From Coriobacteriia bacterium (GTDB lineage: Bacteria > Actinomycetota > Coriobacteriia > Anaerosomatales > PALSA-660): a DNA stretch of 26,536 nucleotides. Both the position numbers and the translations under genes were made by a program. Of the stretch, positions 7,078 to 12,897 are shown one piece after another. Below the pieces are notes generated by a model. That model saw only the letters and a program-made list of their open reading frames with translations. It ran no database searches and was not told the origin of the DNA. Every line of letters begins with the position of its first letter. The stretch's first letter is position 1. The stretch lies in NCBI GenBank assembly GCA_030652345.1, contig JAUSAU010000083.1, positions 1 through 26,536 of the forward strand, given 5' to 3'.

Positions 7078-7129
7078 GGGTTGCCGTGCTCGGGAACATC
7101 CCCAGGATTTGAGCACGGGCACGACTTTC

Positions 7130-7204
7130 GGGCGCTTAGCTCAGGGGGAGAGCACTTCCTTGACACGGAAGGGGTCGTAGGTTCAAATCCTACAGTGCCC
7201 ACCA
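7130..7204 (+). tRNA. tRNA-Val(GAC)
   Basis: A full cloverleaf of 75 bases includes an encoded CCA. The acceptor GGGCGCT pairs with AGTGCCC (one G-U at pair 5). The D stem is GCTC/GAGC. The anticodon stem CTTCC/GGAAG encloses loop TTGACAC with anticodon GAC at 7,162-7,164. The T stem is GTAGG/CCTAC with loop TTCAAAT. It should read GUC (and GUU) valine codons. The gene looks intact and functional, but an insertion sequence begins at the very next base, so its normal 3' flank and terminator have been displaced. Whether it is a host or a phage gene is unclear. Confidence 0.95.
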
Positions 7205-7254
7205 TGTGATGTCTCAGGACATCGTGGACAGATGTGTCACGACATCGTGGACAC
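7205..7254. repeat. IS left terminal inverted repeat
   Basis: It contains two copies of GACATCGTGGACA (7,218-7,230 and 7,241-7,253), 23 bp apart, the likely transposase-binding sites. The stop codon of the transposase (7,237-7,239) lies inside it. Confidence 0.85.
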
Positions 7255-8412
7255 ATCCCGTTCTCCGATGGACTGATAGTTCTTGGTCGGATCGAGGGTG
7301 AGGTGCCTCAGCACCTCACCCTCTTCCGTCAAGATCCGCACGTCGAGATCGGCGACGAGCATGATCACCGGCTTGTGCTTGTGGGCCTTGCCGATCCCGA
7401 TGTGATGAAGCCGCCCGCGGCATCGCAGCGTGACGCTGCCGGCCTTGTCGACGCGGTCGCGGCGGACCCGCGTCCCTGCGGCCAGATCCAGCATCGGCCC
7501 TGTCGGTCGGGCCTTGTCCCGCGCTTCGAAGGCCGCCTTGGGAGTCATGCGTCCTCGAGCACGATGCGGTCGCACCTCGTTGTAGTAGCCGACGAACGAG
7601 TCGATCTGTGCCTGCAGTGCTTCGATGTCGTGCGCGGCTTCCTGCTTGACCAGGTAGCCCTTGAGCGTCTGATGGAAGCGCTCGACCTTGCCGCATGTCT
7701 GGGGGTGGTAGGGCCGCGAATGATGGTAGGTGATCCCGCGCGCGAGCAACTCGGACTCCACGACATTGATCCCACCCCGGTGCCAGGCCGTGTAGATGCA
7801 CCCGTTGTCGGTGAGCAGGGTGGCTGGAGATCCCCAGATGGCAGCGGCGTCCGAGAAGACCCGCAACACGTCGGGGGCGCGCACCACGTGCCTCGCCTCG
7901 CTCGCCACGATGAGGCGGGAGTGGTCGTCGAGGAAGTTCAGGATGTCGACTTGCCTGCCATCGGCGAGCTTCCAGTGCGTCACGTCCGACTGCCAGCGCT
8001 CGTTGGGAAGCGATGCCTCGAATCGCACCCATGAGCTTCGAGGGCGCTTGTGCGGCTGCGGGATGATGAGACCGCGCCTCTTCAGGATCCGCCAGATCGT
8101 CGCGACCGACGGGACGCACTGGCCACCTGCTTGCCCCAAGTGGAAGTGGATGGTGGCAGCACCCGCGTCGAAGCCGGCGCGCGCCAGCTCGCCTCTGATC
8201 CGCACGACCCGGTCCTCGACATCGACAGGTGTGCGATGGGGGATGTGCACCGGCGCGCGCGAGCGGGGAGTGAGCGCCTCGTAGCCGCCTTCCCGAAAGC
8301 GCCCCACGACCTTTCCCACCCAGCTCTTCGACACCCCGTGGGCCCGTGCCACCTCGCGGTAGCTGCGCCCCTCCAAGACCACGGCTTCGACGACGTAGCG
8401 TGCCAGATCCAT
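7237..8412 (-). CDS. IS481 family DDE transposase
   Basis: The 391-residue protein catalyses excision and insertion of the surrounding element. An N-terminal helix-turn-helix covers about residues 14-50 (SYREVARAHGVSKSWVGKVV). The rve/integrase catalytic core follows with D143 (ERWQSDVTHW), D202 (LLTDNGCIY) and E244 (CGKVERFHQTLKGYL). The motif YYNEVRPH, then RPTGP at the end of the core, is typical of the IS481 family. The ATG at 8,412 is chosen because GGAGGGGG lies 6 bases upstream; a GTG at 8,451 would start inside the terminal repeat. The length is normal for the family and there is no frameshift. Confidence 0.93.
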   Translation of the reverse strand: MDLARYVVEAVVLEGRSYREVARAHGVSKSWVGKVVGRFREGGYEALTPRSRAPVHIPHRTPVDVEDRVVRIRGELARAGFDAGAATIHFHLGQAGGQCVPSVATIWRILKRRGLIIPQPHKRPRSSWVRFEASLPNERWQSDVTHWKLADGRQVDILNFLDDHSRLIVASEARHVVRAPDVLRVFSDAAAIWGSPATLLTDNGCIYTAWHRGGINVVESELLARGITYHHSRPYHPQTCGKVERFHQTLKGYLVKQEAAHDIEALQAQIDSFVGYYNEVRPHRARGRMTPKAAFEARDKARPTGPMLDLAAGTRVRRDRVDKAGSVTLRCRGRLHHIGIGKAHKHKPVIMLVADLDVRILTEEGEVLRHLTLDPTKNYQSIGERDVSTMS

Positions 8413-8430
8413 CGCAGACCCCCTCCATGG

Positions 8431-8480
8431 GTGTCCACGATGTTCCGACACAGGTGTCCACTATGTGGTGAACTCACACA
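8431..8480. repeat. IS right terminal inverted repeat
   Basis: Read on the minus strand it starts TGTGTGAG. It carries CATAGTGGACA and ACATCGTGGACA in the same places as the two boxes of the left repeat. It ends 18 bases before the transposase start codon. Confidence 0.85.
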
Positions 8481-8495
8481 CTACATCGCCCACCA
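8481..8495 (+). pseudogene. 3' end fragment of a second tRNA-Val
   Basis: CTACATCGCCCACCA is the last four T-stem bases, the acceptor 3' strand ATCGCCC, the discriminator A and CCA of a valine tRNA. The acceptor strand would pair with GGGCGAT, not with GGGCGCT of the tRNA at 7,130. So it comes from another tRNA-Val gene, or the left gene has changed by compensatory mutation. It directly follows the IS and directly precedes the terminator hairpin expected after a tRNA. It is either attR of the prophage or one arm of an IS target site. Confidence 0.7.
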
Positions 8496-8505
8496 TGGAT
8501 TCGAC

Positions 8506-8536
8506 GGAAGCCCCGGCTGATACAGCCGGGGCTTCC
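8506..8536 (+). terminator. tRNA terminator hairpin
   Basis: A perfect 14-bp stem (GGAAGCCCCGGCTG) with loop ATA lies ten bases after the tRNA 3' fragment. There is no T-run. It is probably the original terminator of the interrupted tRNA-Val gene. Confidence 0.75.
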
Positions 8537-8545
8537 TGCTATATT
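8517..8545 (+). promoter_or_regulatory. Possible promoter of ABC operon
   Basis: CTGATA (8,517-8,522), 17 bases and TATATT (8,540-8,545) overlap the terminator hairpin, with the -35 lying across its loop. Transcription would start about 40 bases before the ATG at 8,591. Confidence 0.45.
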
Positions 8546-8590
8546 CTGGCGGGAGCTTGACAGGGGCCCATTCGGAGCCGGGGGGCGACG

Positions 8591-9334
8591 ATGCGGATCG
8601 ACAGCAGTACCCTCACCATTCGTGATCTGGGATTCTCGTTCGCTGGGAATCCGGTCCTCAGCCGGGTCGATCTTGATGTGGCAGCGGGCGAGGTCGTGGT
8701 CCTGATCGGGCGCAACGGTGCAGGTAAGTCCACGCTGCTGCGGTGTGGGGCGGGATGGAGCAGTCCGAGCGAGGGTCGGGTCGAAGTCTTCGGTACCGCC
8801 TGGCATCTGGCAGATCGGAACGTGCGGAGTCAGGTCGTCCTTGTCGCTGATGTCCCATCCCTCTACGACGACCTCACCGGGCTCGAGCACATCCGATTCG
8901 TTCTCCGTGCGAACCATCTGGGAGATCGGGAGGATGAGGCGGCACGGCTCCTGGACGTGTTCGGTCTGAGCGGCGTCGCAGGGGCGTATCCGTCCACCTA
9001 CTCTCGCGGGATGCGATACAAGCTCGCGCTCGTGCTCGCACTCGCGATGCGGCCCGGACTGCTCCTCCTGGACGAGCCGTTTGGATCCATCGACCCGGTT
9101 TCCGCAGACGGGCTGTGGCGCGAGCTGAGAGCGCTTGCGCGGGCGGGCGGATCGGTGCTTCTCAGCAGCCATGTACTTCCGATGTGCGCTGAGCCTGACC
9201 GCTACTACGCGCTCGACGCCGGTGTGATCGTGAAGGTCGGTCTCTGGGGCGGACCGAGCGCTGAGGATGTGGCCACCTTGGACGCGTTGCTTCGGTCCGC
9301 GATCGGCTGGGATGAGCCGCCGCATGCTTCGTGA
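8591..9334 (+). CDS. ABC transporter ATP-binding protein
   Basis: The 247-residue ATPase should drive the membrane protein encoded next. It has Walker A IGRNGAGKST (39-48), signature TYSRGMRYKLALVLA (136-150, with SRGM in place of the common SGGQ), Walker B LLLLDEP (157-163) and the switch histidine H194 in LLSSH. The short form and the signature style resemble ABC-2-type exporter ATPases used for drug, lantibiotic or lipid export. The start is the ATG behind GGGGGCG. Its 3' end overlaps the permease gene, showing co-translation. It sits directly beside a mobile junction, so it may be an accessory gene pair. The substrate is unknown. Confidence 0.9.
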   Translation: MRIDSSTLTIRDLGFSFAGNPVLSRVDLDVAAGEVVVLIGRNGAGKSTLLRCGAGWSSPSEGRVEVFGTAWHLADRNVRSQVVLVADVPSLYDDLTGLEHIRFVLRANHLGDREDEAARLLDVFGLSGVAGAYPSTYSRGMRYKLALVLALAMRPGLLLLDEPFGSIDPVSADGLWRELRALARAGGSVLLSSHVLPMCAEPDRYYALDAGVIVKVGLWGGPSAEDVATLDALLRSAIGWDEPPHAS

Positions 9335-10829
9335 TCTGTCGCTGCTGCTGCGACTGTTCGCCCGCCACGCGCGTGCTCGAGCCGACTACTGGGTGGCGCT
9401 GGCCGGAGCGGACACACATTCCTCCAGAATCGGCGACAGGGTCTACCTGGCGTATGTGGCAATGCTGGTCCTCGGCTGGTGCGTCGCGATGCTGGCGGCG
9501 GCTTCGGCCGGGGCCTTCGCCGTCGGAGTTGAGCTGAGCCCCTCCGGTCGCGCTCTCTTGGACGCGGTCGCCTCAGCGCTTCCGCCCCTGGCCATCGCAG
9601 CGTTCTCGATCCGGGCGCTGCGATCGTCGCCGGTCAAGTTCACGAACGCCGACATCGCCTGTGTCGGGGCGAGTGCGCTGGATACGCGAGCGATAGCCGT
9701 CTGCTTCGGGGCTCGCGAGGTCGTGGCAGTGTGGATGACGGCGTCGATCCTGGGATACCTGCTGGGTGCCGCGGCATCCGGCGCAGGATCGCCCGGCGCG
9801 GCTTCGAGTGCCACAGCGCTCCTGTCGGGTGCGATGGTTCCTGCGGCCCTCCTGCTTGCGTGGGCCGCCGGACTTGTGCGGGTGCGCATCGCACGCCCGG
9901 GGGTTCGGTGGTTCAGAGCGATCGGCTCTCTCGGGATCGCCGCGGGCTTCGTGCTCCTGTCCTCCGCGCTTCGATGGCCGGGGACGGCACTGGTCGTGGC
10001 ACTACGCGGTGGTGCTGTCGCCGGCGATGCCCTTGCGCTGTGTGCGGTCGGCCTGCTCGCAGGGTGCGCCGCGGTCGCCGCCGCAGCCGACATGGACATG
10101 ATCGCTGTCATCGAGGAGAGCGGGCGCTACGCTCGGCTCCGGGCCCTCCGCCCACTCCGGCGTTACGACATGGCCGCGTATTCTGATGCTGTGCGGCGAA
10201 TACGCCTGGTCGGCCATAGGCCGCTGTGGCATCTTCCGGACGGATCGGGCGCGCGGGCACTCGTGGGTCGAGCCCTGCTTTCCCACGTTCGCCAGCCGGC
10301 CTCGCTGGTATGGCCGATCGTGTGGGGCGCCGCCATTCTTCCGTACCTCGCCGCCTCTGTCGGCGGTGCTGCGGGAGAGTTCTCTCTGGTGCTTCCCGCA
10401 TTCCTCTTCGTGGCCGGCCCGTCGGCAAGTCTTTCGCAGGTCTTTCGGCAGGACATCGATCGCCCGTCCCTGCGTGCGAATCTGCCGTTCGATAACCTCC
10501 GGCTCCTGATGGCCGACTCGGCGCCGGTGCTCTGCCTCATCGCACTCACATCGGCCCTGGTGATGGGGGTCCGAAGCACTTCTCTCGGGACGTGGGCAGG
10601 GGGCACCGTCCTGTGCGTCATTCTCGGCATCATCGCCGCACTCTGCTCCGGGCTGGAGTATCTGCGGCTGCCCCGCGTACCGTTTCCCGTCGCGTACCCT
10701 GTGAGCGCGGCGTGCTGCGTCGGACTTATCCTCGCGGCAAGCGTGGGTGGTGGACTGGCGGCCTCGTGCGGGATGGCTGCCGTGGTGGCCGTAGCACTCG
10801 GCGTGGCGGTGCGTCGGACCGTTCAGTAG
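9312..10829 (+). CDS. ABC transporter permease, about 12 membrane helices
   Basis: The protein is 505 residues from the ATG at 9,312, or 501 from the ATG at 9,324. Both overlap the ATPase gene and neither has a strong ribosome site, so coupled translation is likely. About ten to twelve hydrophobic helices are visible. A basic cytoplasmic loop near the middle (residues about 270-325, ESGRYARLRALRPLRRYD) separates two halves. No periplasmic-binding protein or export fusion gene lies nearby, which fits an exporter. I recognise no specific family, and the partner gene is the main evidence for function. Confidence 0.75.
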   Translation: MSRRMLRDLSLLLRLFARHARARADYWVALAGADTHSSRIGDRVYLAYVAMLVLGWCVAMLAAASAGAFAVGVELSPSGRALLDAVASALPPLAIAAFSIRALRSSPVKFTNADIACVGASALDTRAIAVCFGAREVVAVWMTASILGYLLGAAASGAGSPGAASSATALLSGAMVPAALLLAWAAGLVRVRIARPGVRWFRAIGSLGIAAGFVLLSSALRWPGTALVVALRGGAVAGDALALCAVGLLAGCAAVAAAADMDMIAVIEESGRYARLRALRPLRRYDMAAYSDAVRRIRLVGHRPLWHLPDGSGARALVGRALLSHVRQPASLVWPIVWGAAILPYLAASVGGAAGEFSLVLPAFLFVAGPSASLSQVFRQDIDRPSLRANLPFDNLRLLMADSAPVLCLIALTSALVMGVRSTSLGTWAGGTVLCVILGIIAALCSGLEYLRLPRVPFPVAYPVSAACCVGLILAASVGGGLAASCGMAAVVAVALGVAVRRTVQ

Positions 10830-10889
10830 GTCCGTTCAGGTGCCAAGGAAGAAGCCCGGGGCTGCTGCCGGATCGGACAGCACGTCGCG

Positions 10890-11132
10890 CTACTCGATCG
10901 TCACGTGGGACCCGTCGCAGTACGGCGGGTTCTTGGTCAGCCCGCAGCTGCAGATCGCAGCGGTCTGCGGCTTGTCGATCTCGAACGCGAGCGGCGTGAT
11001 GCCGGAGCCCGCGTGCGAACCGTCGCAGTAGGGGACGGTCTTGCTCTTGCCGCAGCGGCACCAGTAGTACGTGCCGACACCGAGTTCGGTGACGAGCGGA
11101 TGGGACGCGGATTCGTCGTTCTCGAAGCGCAT
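10890..11132 (-). CDS. Dual CDGSH iron-sulfur protein
   Basis: The protein has 80 residues and two CDGSH motifs, each expected to bind a [2Fe-2S] cluster by three cysteines and one histidine: C25, C27, C36, H40 and C61, C63, C72, H76. Bacterial proteins of this type are small soluble redox or cluster-transfer proteins; the partner here is unknown. The ATG at 11,132 is preferred over longer starts because GGAAGGAG lies 6 bases upstream. It is convergent with the ABC permease and divergent from the cold-shock gene. Confidence 0.92.
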   Translation of the reverse strand: MRFENDESASHPLVTELGVGTYYWCRCGKSKTVPYCDGSHAGSGITPLAFEIDKPQTAAICSCGLTKNPPYCDGSHVTIE

Positions 11133-11259
11133 GACGGCTCCTTCCGGATGGTCGCAGGGCATGGTGAGGGTACCCATGAGGTGCCGCCGCCCAATCAAAG
11201 CGGGCGCACCGGCGATGAGGGTCGGACCGCCCCATAACCGCCTGGTGAGAACTTAGTGG

Positions 11260-11286
11260 TTGAAGGGCACGGTTTTCGCGTATACT
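11260..11286 (+). promoter_or_regulatory. Probable promoter of cold-shock gene
   Basis: TTGAAG (11,260-11,265) and TATACT (11,281-11,286) with 15 bases between them would give a leader of about 105 bases. The -10 is strong and the spacing short. Confidence 0.5.
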
Positions 11287-11323
11287 TCCGGTGCGGGCCA
11301 AATTGTGGCTCGTACGTCTGCGG

Positions 11324-11381
11324 CCTGACTCACCGCCTTCGTGAAGGCTGTCAGGTCGTATTGTTTTGCCCCGTGGGGGCA
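11324..11381 (+). promoter_or_regulatory. Structured 5' leader of cold-shock mRNA
   Basis: Two hairpins precede the ribosome site. The first is CCTGAC...GTCAGG (11,324-11,355) with an inner GCCTT-CGTG-AAGGC stem. The second is TGCCCC-GTG-GGGGCA (11,367-11,381), ending 10 bases before the TTAGGA site. Long structured leaders that refold with temperature are known for cspA-type mRNAs; the same role here is inferred. Confidence 0.45.
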
Positions 11382-11397
11382 GGAAAGCAGGTTAGGA

Positions 11398-11601
11398 ATG
11401 GCTGAAGGTACCGTTAAGTGGTTCAACCCGGACAAGGGCTACGGCTTCATCTCGCACGAGGGTGGCGACGACGTCTTCGTCCACTTCTCTGAGATCCAGG
11501 GCGATGGCTTCAAGACCCTCGACGAGGGTCAGGCCGTGATCTTCGACATCACGACCGGTCAGAACGGCAAGCAGCAGGCGAGCAACGTCCGCAAGGCCTA
11601 A
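11398..11601 (+). CDS. csp: Cold-shock protein, CspA family
   Basis: The 67-residue single cold-shock domain binds single-stranded RNA or DNA and acts as an RNA chaperone. The RNP1 motif KGYGFI (13-18) and RNP2 motif DVFVHF (25-30) are both present, as is the N-terminal GTVKWFN. The start is the ATG at 11,398 behind TTAGGA. The length is normal for the family. It is a single-gene unit, with its own promoter and structured leader and a strong terminator after it. Confidence 0.96.
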   Translation: MAEGTVKWFNPDKGYGFISHEGGDDVFVHFSEIQGDGFKTLDEGQAVIFDITTGQNGKQQASNVRKA

Positions 11602-11638
11602 CTCAAGGCCGCGCGTCACGACATATCGCACTATGCGG

Positions 11639-11670
11639 AAGAGCGGCTCCATCGGAGCCGCTCTTCTTTT
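11639..11670 (+). terminator. Rho-independent terminator of cold-shock gene
   Basis: A perfect 12-bp stem (AAGAGCGGCTCC) with loop ATC is followed by CTTTT. It lies 37 bases after the stop codon. Confidence 0.9.
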
Positions 11671-11733
11671 CGTCCCCGGGGCCGTCGGCCGTCCCGCGCT
11701 ACACTGGGGCCCGGAGTCGACAGGGAGGCACGC

Positions 11734-12072
11734 ATGCCCGAGAGCGAGGAACTGAAGAGAGCCCTCGATCGTGGAGAGCTCACCGAGCTGCCGCCCAACG
11801 TCCCGCCGGGCTTCCTCGGTGAGGTCGCTCCCGACATGCGCAAGGTCGATGAGTTCAAGCCGACGCTGAGCGCAGGGATCCTCCAGGAGAGCACCCCGGA
11901 GACCCGACTGCTCACCATCGTACTGCTCTACCTGCTGGTCATCACCTTCCCGGCAGCGCTGTGGGTCCTGTGGCGGACTCCCCGATGGAGCGTGAGACGA
12001 AAAGTCGCGTGGACCGCTGTGATGGTGGCGGGCTACGCCGTGTTCGCGCTCTTCGCTCGCCCTGTGGTCTGA
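11734..12072 (+). CDS. Small membrane protein of unknown function
   Basis: The protein has 112 residues, with a soluble charged N-terminus (1-57) and two membrane helices (about 58-80 and 91-108) joined by a short basic loop, TPRWSVRRK. The ATG is preceded by AGGGAGG. The N-terminus contains LPPNVPPGFLGEVAPDM, rich in proline. No signal peptide or catalytic motif is visible. It stands alone between the cold-shock terminator and a new promoter. No family is recognised. Confidence 0.7.
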   Translation: MPESEELKRALDRGELTELPPNVPPGFLGEVAPDMRKVDEFKPTLSAGILQESTPETRLLTIVLLYLLVITFPAALWVLWRTPRWSVRRKVAWTAVMVAGYAVFALFARPVV

Positions 12073-12100
12073 CGCGTCTCCGACTGTGCTTCGCCATGCT

Positions 12101-12128
12101 TTGCACAGCAGGGCGCATCACGTAGAGT
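12101..12128 (+). promoter_or_regulatory. Promoter of the membrane protein/cytochrome pair
   Basis: TTGCAC (12,101-12,106), 16 bases, TAGAGT (12,123-12,128). It lies 47 bases before the TTG start at 12,175. Confidence 0.6.
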
Positions 12129-12174
12129 GACGATGTGAACGGGGCTGCAGTCAGTACGCCGGAAGGGGAATCTC

Positions 12175-12567
12175 TTGAAGCTTGCGACGATCATCGGAAT
12201 GCTCACCGCGACTCTCGCGGTGATCCTCTATTCGTTCGGCGTGTGGATGGCGTTCCGCAAGAAGGAGTACAGCTCCAAGGCCCTCCTGCTGTTGGATGCC
12301 GGTGTCATCATGGACATCACCGCCACGCTGGCGATGGCCTCGACGGTCGGCTGGACCTTGAAGTACGACACGGCCATCTGGGCCGTCAAGACGACGCTCG
12401 CCCTGCTCGCGATGCTCGGCATGATCATCGTGACGGCTGTGGGCTACTGGGCGAAGAGCACGGGCAACGCGAAGGTCATGGTCGCGCTCACGAGCTGGGC
12501 GCTGGCCCCGTGGGCGCTGTGGGTCTTCGTCTACCTCTGGGGCAGCGCGCGCATCGGCCTGAAGTAG
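12175..12567 (+). CDS. Four-helix membrane protein, possible HsmA/TIGR03987-like
   Basis: The protein has 130 residues and four membrane helices (about 4-25, 41-60, 68-90 and 100-122) joined by short loops. The start is a TTG at 12,175 with GGAAGGGGAA just upstream; no ATG lies in a better place. The length, the four helices and the Y-S-FGVWMAFR-KKE opening recall the uncharacterised TIGR03987 group, but I hold that match with low confidence. The haem lipoprotein gene follows after 39 bases, so the two probably form one transcription unit. The membrane protein could anchor or exchange electrons with it. Confidence 0.7.
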   Translation: MKLATIIGMLTATLAVILYSFGVWMAFRKKEYSSKALLLLDAGVIMDITATLAMASTVGWTLKYDTAIWAVKTTLALLAMLGMIIVTAVGYWAKSTGNAKVMVALTSWALAPWALWVFVYLWGSARIGLK

Positions 12568-12606
12568 CTCGCACAGGAGTATCGACTACCAGCAAAGGGA
12601 GGCATC

Positions 12607-12897
12607 ATGCGGACCGGCACCGCATCAGTTGCTCTCGCCGTCGCGCTCGTGGTGGCGGCATCCGGACTCGGCGGCTGCCAGCAGCCGCTGTCACCCGAGG
12701 CGACCAGCGACGGACTCAAGCTCGTCGAGGCTCGTTGTACGCGCTGTCATACCATCGACCGCGTCAAAGGCAAGGTCGGGGCGAAGCGCTTCCAGTGGCA
12801 GGCGATCATCTCGCGCATGCAGGAGAAGGGCGCCGACCTGACCCCTCAGGAGCAGGTCACGATCCTCGACTTCCTCTCGAGCGGCACGCCGTTCTAG
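12607..12897 (+). CDS. Mono-haem c-type cytochrome lipoprotein
   Basis: The protein has 96 residues. The signal peptide ends in the lipobox LGGC, so C24 should be lipidated and hold the protein on the outer face of the membrane. CTRCH (44-48) binds one c-type haem, and M71 in SRMQEKG is a plausible sixth ligand. The rest is a minimal helical cytochrome fold with the pattern W-II-RMQEKGADLT--EQ--ILDFLSS, typical of small c-type domains found in dehydrogenase subunits. AGGGAGG precedes the ATG. The likely role is electron transfer at the cell surface with the membrane protein encoded before it. Its stop codon overlaps that of the DUF2207 gene on the other strand. Confidence 0.88.
   Translation: MRTGTASVALAVALVVAASGLGGCQQPLSPEATSDGLKLVEARCTRCHTIDRVKGKVGAKRFQWQAIISRMQEKGADLTPQEQVTILDFLSSGTPF

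Larger units (their letters stand above)
1..7129. mobile_element. Right arm of a prophage (left end outside window)
   Basis: Tail-tip genes, a membrane coiled-coil protein, an endolysin and a holin lie in phage-like order, followed by restriction-modification cargo. No integrase, terminase, portal or capsid gene is in view, so most of the element must lie to the left, or this is a remnant. The whole stretch lacks GATC and AGCT by eye and uses the AGG arginine codon often, unlike the DNA to its right. The right boundary is uncertain. The tetramer signal allows any point between the last phage gene (6,912) and the tRNA (7,130), or the tRNA-Val/IS junction itself. Confidence 0.8.
7205..8480 (-). 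mobile_element. IS481-type insertion sequence, 1,276 bp
   Basis: It is bounded by 50-bp terminal inverted repeats (7,205-7,254 and 8,431-8,480) that match at 37 of 50 positions and start with TGTG. One transposase gene on the minus strand fills the element. The ends abut two near-identical 15-mers, CTACAGTGCCCACCA at 7,190-7,204 and CTACATCGCCCACCA at 8,481-8,495. They sit where a target-site duplication would be but differ at two adjacent bases. The coding frame is intact, so the element may be active. Base composition and the presence of GATC and AGCT match the right-hand DNA rather than the prophage. Confidence 0.9.

Noticed and set aside
7234..8034. Plus-strand open frames across the insertion sequence
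   Set aside because: They are antisense to an intact transposase with all DDE residues and show no domain of their own.
7190..8495. Simple perfect target-site duplication around the IS
   Set aside because: The two 15-mers differ at two adjacent positions that also alter tRNA pairing, so a plain recent duplication does not explain them; kept as a finding with alternatives.
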